NCBI RefSeq assembly: GCF_014932895.1
Contig: NZ_JACYOF010000002.1
Span: 62,001 to 126,000 of the forward strand
DNA from: Bacillus thuringiensis
GTDB taxonomy: Bacteria; Bacillota; Bacilli; Bacillales; Bacillaceae_G
DNA length: 64,000 nt
Direction of reading: 5' to 3'
Under the pieces are notes generated by a model, which made no database searches, was not told where the DNA came from, and was given only the letters and a program-made list of their open reading frames with translations. Positions within the stretch are counted from its first letter, which is position 1. Each line of letters begins with the position of its first letter. The translations under genes were made by a program, and so were the position numbers. Below are positions 59,801 through 64,000 of this stretch, in pieces.

Positions 59801-60499
59801 TTGCGGAGAAGCTGGCGGTAAATCTGCGTACCAATCATAGAAGCTAAGCATCGGCCCACCCATAAGTTGCATAAAACGACTACCAGCTGCATGACTTAAC
59901 ATCGACATAGCTGGAATTGGTGAAAAACCAACATTTCGGTCTGGACCGTATTTAATTACTGTATAAAGTAAAGAAGCTGAAACGAGTTGTAACACTTCAT
60001 CCCAATTCGCACGAATGAATCCCCCTTTACCACGCGCCTGCTTATACTTACGTGCTTTTTCAGGGTTTTCCACAATGCTTTTCCAAGCGTCTAATGGTGA
60101 CTCGTTATTTTGTAATTCCTCTTGCCACATACTCCAAAGAACACCACGTACATACGGATATTTCACACGAAGTGGGCTATAAATGTACCAAGAAAAACTT
60201 GCTCCACGTGGACAACCTCGTGGTTCAAAATCTGGCATATCAGGACCTGTCGTTGGATAGTTAAGCTCTTGCCCTTCCCACGTTACAATCCCATCTTTCA
60301 CATATATATTCCAGCTACATGAACCAGTACAGTTCACACCATGTGTAGAACGGATTACTTTATCATGTTGCCAACGCTTTCTATACACATTTTCCCATTC
60401 ACGATCTTCATATGTTTCTTGTGTATGATTATCGTTATAACGATCTATTGGTGAAAAATATTTTAAACGTCTCATTAGTGCTGAAGGTTTCTTCTTCAT
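56816..60499 (-). CDS. narG: Respiratory nitrate reductase alpha subunit NarG
   Basis: A 1227-residue molybdopterin enzyme that reduces nitrate to nitrite on the cytoplasmic face. The N-terminal HGVNCTGSCSWNIYV region gives the His-Cys3 ligands of the [4Fe-4S] cluster. YNSGYIMTWGSNVPMTRTPD contains the Asp segment that binds molybdenum. The C-terminal MopB domain has RIHVKPTHMIGGYGQ. There is no twin-arginine signal, as expected for NarG. I choose the ATG at 60499, 8 bases after AAAGGAG. An FNR promoter precedes it. Confidence 0.96.
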   Translation of the reverse strand: MKKKPSALMRRLKYFSPIDRYNDNHTQETYEDREWENVYRKRWQHDKVIRSTHGVNCTGSCSWNIYVKDGIVTWEGQELNYPTTGPDMPDFEPRGCPRGASFSWYIYSPLRVKYPYVRGVLWSMWQEELQNNESPLDAWKSIVENPEKARKYKQARGKGGFIRANWDEVLQLVSASLLYTVIKYGPDRNVGFSPIPAMSMLSHAAGSRFMQLMGGPMLSFYDWYADLPPASPQIWGDQTDVPESSDWYNSGYIMTWGSNVPMTRTPDAHFLAEVRYKGTKVVSVSPDFAESTKFADDWISVKQGTDGALAMAMGHVILQEFYVDNQVEYFTKYAKQYTDFPFFVTLKQKGDQFVADRFLNASDIGRETKLGEWKPVLWNENTNDFATPHGTMGSRWDNEKKWNLRLEDEQTGEKIDPRLSLLGMEEAIGTVRIPYFSDDGNTILERTIPVKKVMTEEGEVFVTTVYDLTLANYGVNRGLGGQEPKDFNDEVPFTPAWQEKMTGVKRELIIQIAREFAQNAVDTNGRSMIIVGAGINHWFNSDTIYRAVLNLVLLVGAQGVNGGGWAHYVGQEKLRPAEGWQTIAMAKDWQGPPKLQNGTSFFYFVTDQWRYEDTPVGHLASPVEGNSRYQHHGDYNVLAARLGWLPSYPTFEKNGIELYKEAVASGATTQEEIGKYVAQKLKEKELKFAIEDPDNKNNFPRNLFVWRANLISSSGKGHEYFLKHLLGTTNGLMNDDSDSLRPEEIKWHEEAPEGKLDLLINLDFRMAGTALYSDIVLPASTWYEKHDLSSTDMHPFVHPFNPAIGSPWEARSDWDIFTSLSKAVSDLAKKIDLEPMKEVVATPLLHDTPQELAQPLGKIKDWSKGECEPIPGKTMPQIHVVERDYKTIYDKMTALGPNAGKQPIGTKGISWSAEKEYEQLKSRLGVIRTDSIAKGCPDIKEAINAAEAVLTLSSTTNGHMAVKAWEALEKQTDLKLRDLAEEREEECFTFEQITAQPKTVITSPAFTGSEKGGRRYSPFTTNVERLIPWRTITGRQSFYLDHDMMKEFGETMATFKPILQHKPFRKSRPEVEGKEITLNYLTPHNKWSIHSMYFDSLPMLTLFRGGPTVWMNKEDATEAGVADNDWIECFNRNGVVVARAVVTHRIPRGMAFMHHAQDRHINVPGTKLTSNRGGTHNSPTRIHVKPTHMIGGYGQLSYGFNYYGPTGNQRDLNVVIRKLKEVDWLED

Positions 60500-60538
60500 A
60501 CTGTTCACTCCTTTAATACGTCTCTCTTACATACCCTT

Positions 60539-60581
60539 ACTATAAGAGAGGTTGGAAAATACAGATGTGACATTTCGCACA
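60539..60581 (-). promoter_or_regulatory. FNR-dependent promoter of narGHJI
   Basis: The box TGTGA-CATTTC-GCACA (60566-60581; one mismatch to TGTGA-N6-TCACA) and the minus-strand TATAGT -10 (plus 60539-60544) again give a centre near -41.5. Confidence 0.8.
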
Positions 60582-60708
60582 GTTCAAGAGATTGTCAAAA
60601 ATTCAGTAGAAAATAAGTTTGTGAGAAAATCTTTTGTTCCTTTGTGAAGAGTTATGGTTAATCGTGATTATTAGGAGAATGTTTTTTGAGGTATCGACTA
60701 TTTTGCAA

Positions 60709-60744
60709 AAGAAAAAACGTAGGAGAAGTTCCTACGTTTTTCTT
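60709..60744. terminator. Stand-alone bidirectional terminator hairpin
   Basis: AAAAACGTAGGA and TCCTACGTTTTT (60713-60724 and 60730-60741) around GAAGT. No gene ends here, so it may end a short unannotated transcript. The remaining bases up to 60968 show only an AGAATT-ATA-AATTCT palindrome near 60904. Confidence 0.7.
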
Positions 60745-60968
60745 TAACAATACTATTTTATATCCAGACATATTTTACATAAAACTACAAATCATTATTT
60801 ACCGTATTGCCCTTAGTTACGGAAACAATTATACTAGATGTAATTGAAGTAAATAATCTGAATATTCTTAGAATTTAAGATAGAAATTTTACTACCCACA
60901 AATAGAATTATAAATTCTATTGTCCACTAAATAGATTAGAAAACGATAATAAAATTAGGAGGATTACG

Positions 60969-61931
60969 ATGCCCCAGCTTGATTCATTACATCCCACTGT
61001 AGAAAAAATAATCAATAATATTGAAAAAGTAATGGTCGGAAAACGAAAAGAAACAATCTTAGCTTTGACAGCTCTCTTAGCTGAAGGTCATGTACTATTA
61101 GAAGATGTTCCTGGTGTCGGGAAAACAATGCTAGTCCGTGCTCTTTCTAAATCCATTGATGCTGATTACAAGCGAATTCAATTCACACCTGATTTACTGC
61201 CGTCAGATGTAACAGGTGTTTCTATTTATAATCCGAAAGAGCTCCAATTTGAGTTCAAGCCTGGACCAATTATGGGGAATTTTGTACTTGCTGATGAAAT
61301 TAATCGTACATCTCCAAAGACACAATCTGCTTTACTTGAATGTATGGAAGAAGGCAATATCACAATAGATGGCATTACAAGACCTTTACCAAAACCGTTC
61401 TTTGTAATGGCTACACAAAATCCGGTCGAATATGAGGGAACATACTCTTTACCAGAAGCTCAGCTCGATCGTTTCTTGTTGAAACTAAAAATGGGATATC
61501 CTACACCAGAAGAAGAATTTGAAATTTTGAACCGGATGGAAAAAACAAGTCCACTTTCCCATTTACAAGCTATTACTACAATAGAAGAATTACTTTATTT
61601 ACAACAAAGCGTACGGGAAGTAAGTATGGACAAAGCAATTAAGCATTACATTGTAAAGCTTGTTAATCAGACTCGTACGTATAGTTCTATACAGCTAGGT
61701 GCAAGTCCACGCGGCTCAATTGCTTTAATGAAAGCTTCACTGGCTTATGCATTCATCCATGGCAGAAATTATGTTATTCCAGATGATGTCAAATTTTTAG
61801 CTCCTTACGTTTTAGCGCATAGACTCATTCTAAAAATGGAAGCAAAATTTGAAGGAATAACAGGAGAACAAGTTATCGTAAAAATCGTTGCACGAACAAC
61901 CGTGCCGACTCAAAGGACGATGAACCCTTGA
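60969..61931 (+). CDS. MoxR-type AAA+ ATPase
   Basis: A 320-residue AAA+ protein. Walker A is EDVPGVGKTMLV, Walker B is VLADEINRTSPKTQSALLE, and sensor 1 lies at FFVMATQNPVEYEGTY, with an arginine finger region PEAQLDRF. MoxR ATPases act as chaperones that activate partner proteins, often with DUF58 and VWA proteins. GGAGG precedes the ATG at 60969. Its stop overlaps the DUF58 start by one base, so the genes are coupled. Confidence 0.92.
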   Translation: MPQLDSLHPTVEKIINNIEKVMVGKRKETILALTALLAEGHVLLEDVPGVGKTMLVRALSKSIDADYKRIQFTPDLLPSDVTGVSIYNPKELQFEFKPGPIMGNFVLADEINRTSPKTQSALLECMEEGNITIDGITRPLPKPFFVMATQNPVEYEGTYSLPEAQLDRFLLKLKMGYPTPEEEFEILNRMEKTSPLSHLQAITTIEELLYLQQSVREVSMDKAIKHYIVKLVNQTRTYSSIQLGASPRGSIALMKASLAYAFIHGRNYVIPDDVKFLAPYVLAHRLILKMEAKFEGITGEQVIVKIVARTTVPTQRTMNP

Positions 61932-63145
61932 TGAAACGAATACTGCGAGCGCTATATCACGTTACGAAGTTATTGCTACTCCCTTTATGCCTAGCCTTAA
62001 CATTTGTGTACGCTATGCTTCAAGGAGGGTTTGTAAGTTGGTTTTTGTTTTACAGTACGATTCCCATCGGTCTTTATTCACTACTACTTCCCTTCTACGC
62101 TTTACGGGACGCTGAAGTACAACGAATAACAAACCAAAATGGATATGTAGTAGGAGAACAATTTGTAAGCACGATTACAATAAAAAGAGAATTTCCTTTT
62201 CCCTTACTTTATTTAGTTATAGAAGATGAACTGCCACCACAATTTATAAGTTGTAAACAAACAAAGATGAATAAGATAGTACTCTTCCCAGGATTGAAAC
62301 GAAATATTTCGTTTCAATATGTTATTGACACAATCTCTAGAGGCGAGCACACTTTTTCAAGCGTACGTGTCAAAACTGGCGATTTATTCGGCATGATGGA
62401 GAAAGAAGTAACTTTTTCAGTTCCAGATACATTTTTAGTCTATCCCCAGTATGTAGATATAACGTATCGACAATTGGAAAATCATTTCGAACAAGGAGCA
62501 CTTTCAGCAAATATAAATTCAGCAAAAGACTCTACAGTCTCTGTCGGTGTCAGAGAATATAAACCTGGTGACCGCTTTTCATGGATTGATTGGAAAGCAA
62601 CTGCACGAACAAACAATATTATGACAAAAGAGTTTGAACAACAGCGCAGCAATAATATCATGATATTCATGGACAGAACCGAGTCCCCTCTATTCGAATC
62701 AGTCGTAACATTTACCGCCTCTATTGTGAGGGCTATCTTGAAACAAAATTCACCAGCATCATTCGTGTCTGTCGGAAAAGAACAAACTATTTTCCCTTTA
62801 GACAATGGAGATACGCAGTTACAACAAATCCTTTGTCATTTAGCAAAAGTACAAGCAGACGGTGTATTCCCGCTCTCCCAGAGTGTAGAAATGGAACTAA
62901 GAAAAATTTATGAGCCCGTAACGATTATACTCGTGACAAGTAATCTTTCTCCCGATATTCAAAAGGCGGCTGATTGTACTGCTATAAAAAATAGAAAATG
63001 TATGGTGTTTGTCGTGAAAGAAAAAGCAAATCAACTCTCACATCGAGAACTCAGTATTCTAGAAACTCTACAAAAACGAAAAATATTTGTAAAAGCGGTT
63101 TATGAAAACCGGTATACAAACGTGTTTTTTGAGGTGAGCAAATGA
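61931..63145 (+). CDS. DUF58 domain protein
   Basis: A 404-residue protein. Two hydrophobic segments near residues 12-60 anchor it; the rest is cytoplasmic or surface-exposed. The DUF58 core contains REYKPGDRFSWIDWKATART with the RxYxPGDxxRxIxW pattern, then KEFEQQRSNNIMIFMDRT, resembling a VWA fold. DUF58 proteins accompany MoxR and transglutaminase-like proteins in many bacteria; their job is unknown. I start at the ATG 61931 within TGATG. It overlaps the next gene by 4 bases (ATGA). Confidence 0.88.
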   Translation: MKRILRALYHVTKLLLLPLCLALTFVYAMLQGGFVSWFLFYSTIPIGLYSLLLPFYALRDAEVQRITNQNGYVVGEQFVSTITIKREFPFPLLYLVIEDELPPQFISCKQTKMNKIVLFPGLKRNISFQYVIDTISRGEHTFSSVRVKTGDLFGMMEKEVTFSVPDTFLVYPQYVDITYRQLENHFEQGALSANINSAKDSTVSVGVREYKPGDRFSWIDWKATARTNNIMTKEFEQQRSNNIMIFMDRTESPLFESVVTFTASIVRAILKQNSPASFVSVGKEQTIFPLDNGDTQLQQILCHLAKVQADGVFPLSQSVEMELRKIYEPVTIILVTSNLSPDIQKAADCTAIKNRKCMVFVVKEKANQLSHRELSILETLQKRKIFVKAVYENRYTNVFFEVSK

Positions 63146-64000
63146 TAACATTACAAGCAAAATACAAGTGGGATACGAACAGATTCTTCATGTATGCATG
63201 TGTATTTCTTCTTTTACTAGAATGGCTAAGACCTCTTATAGGTATTACAAATGTAGGTAGATTAGATATTTTCGTAACATTTATAGGAATTTGCTTCGCT
63301 CTCTCTTTTTTTCAAACGAGGTGGCAGATTCCTATAAAAATTGTCACAATCTTATTTATCATTCATTCCCTGTATTATAAACATGCTTTTATAAATCCAT
63401 CTTGGCTAACAACATTCTTTTCTGATATGTTACGAAATTCCTTCCTGTTTTTCCAAGGGAATTTACTAGATATTTCTCCAGTTTTTCCGACAGTTTTATT
63501 TTTTCTATCATTTTGGTTTTTGAGTTCTTTCACTTCATTTTGGATAATTCATAAAAAACGTGGGTTTCTATTTCTTGTATTGACTATTATTTATATCGTA
63601 ACTTTTCATAACTTACATTTATACAATGCAAACTACGCTATTATTCGTACTGTTGTCATCGGCTTTTTTATGCTTAGTCTTCTTCAAGTAGAACGAATAA
63701 AAGAGCGTGAACACTTACAAAATTATACTAGGGAAATCTCAAAATTACTTAGACCACTTACAATGTTTATTGTATTATCAGCAACAATCGCATACTTTGC
63801 TCCAAAATTTGGCCCTCAATGGCCAAACCCAATGGATTTTTTAAAATTCAACACATCCGAAGCAAGTAAAGAACAAAAAGTTTCTACAATTGGGTATGGT
63901 TTAGATGACTCGCGATTAGGCGGCCCTTTTAAGGCGGATCCTACAATTGTTTTCACAGCACAAACGCAAAACAAACAATATTGGAGAGTAGAAACAAAAG
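63142..64000 (+). CDS. Transglutaminase-like (DUF3488/TgpA) membrane protein, N-terminal part
   Basis: The frame opens at the ATG 63142, overlapping the DUF58 stop, and runs off the right edge after 286 codons. The first 215 residues hold about six hydrophobic segments (for example MYACVFLLLLEWLRPLIG). An extracytoplasmic region then begins (GYGLDDSRLGGPF and on). This is the DUF3488 architecture that precedes a transglutaminase-like domain, which would lie outside the window. TgpA proteins are cell-surface enzymes of unknown substrate. Confidence 0.8.
   Translation, partial: MITLQAKYKWDTNRFFMYACVFLLLLEWLRPLIGITNVGRLDIFVTFIGICFALSFFQTRWQIPIKIVTILFIIHSLYYKHAFINPSWLTTFFSDMLRNSFLFFQGNLLDISPVFPTVLFFLSFWFLSSFTSFWIIHKKRGFLFLVLTIIYIVTFHNLHLYNANYAIIRTVVIGFFMLSLLQVERIKEREHLQNYTREISKLLRPLTMFIVLSATIAYFAPKFGPQWPNPMDFLKFNTSEASKEQKVSTIGYGLDDSRLGGPFKADPTIVFTAQTQNKQYWRVETK

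Overview
The window is low-GC Firmicute chromosome and almost certainly comes from the Bacillus cereus group. Supporting points are a bcr1-like repeat with TTTAT flanks, a SpoVS paralogue, BrxA bacilliredoxin, second (type 2) copies of tRNA synthetases with T-box leaders, mother-cell sigma-K style promoters, and a B. cereus-type nar/nir/fnr nitrate-respiration locus. No tRNA, rRNA, CRISPR array or complete insertion sequence was seen.

Region 1 (1-31.2 kb) is housekeeping and accessory metabolism, mostly on the minus strand. It holds the end of an Amj-type lipid II flippase, a nucleotidyltransferase, an alpha/beta hydrolase, an NSS amino-acid transporter, an orphan pair of peptide-type ABC permeases, an archaeal-type AspRS, a secreted fungalysin-like protease, a TetR-DUF418 pair, IleRS type 2, a 1400-residue TPR protein with an embedded C39-like peptidase domain, a methyltransferase, ArgRS, an RsmJ-like methyltransferase, BrxA, a DCC thiol oxidoreductase, a CvfC-like HEAT protein, SsbB, a BI-1 protein, an ABC-F ATPase, an HD hydrolase and a Gln-rich repeat protein. 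Four genes (NSS transporter, AspRS, IleRS, ArgRS) have T-box leaders. Their specifier codons read as CUC (Leu), AAC (Asn), AUC (Ile) and CGC (Arg).

Region 2 (31.2-40.4 kb) is an AT-rich, gene-poor accessory stretch. It contains a YolD-like gene, a decayed prophage lysis module (intact amidase, frameshifted holin), a SpoVS paralogue, a probable spore-surface protein with Cys-Ser-Cys repeats behind a sigma-K-type promoter, a secreted lipase, an arylamine N-acetyltransferase, a 50-residue microprotein with its own sigma-K-type promoter, and a membrane protein with 45-bp repeats ending in an Excalibur domain.

Region 3 (40.4-60.6 kb) is a complete anaerobic nitrate-respiration island: ric, nirBD, the sirohaem genes cobA-sirB-sirC, narK, the molybdenum-cofactor genes moaA-moeB-moeA-moaE-moaD, fnr and narGHJI. 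Four FNR-type palindromes are visible, before ric, nirB, moaA and narG. Each lies about 41.5 bp upstream of the start site expected from a -10 element, which is the class II activator geometry. NarGHJI reduces nitrate, NarK moves nitrate and nitrite, NirBD reduces nitrite to ammonium with sirohaem from CobA/SirC/SirB, the mo genes supply cofactor to NarG, and Ric repairs nitric-oxide-damaged iron centres.

Region 4 (60.6-64 kb) begins a MoxR - DUF58 - transglutaminase-type operon that runs off the right edge. The most interesting items are the Leu- and Asn-reading T-boxes, the TPR/C39 protein, three candidate sigma-K-driven spore genes, the bcr1-like repeat pair, and the phased FNR boxes.
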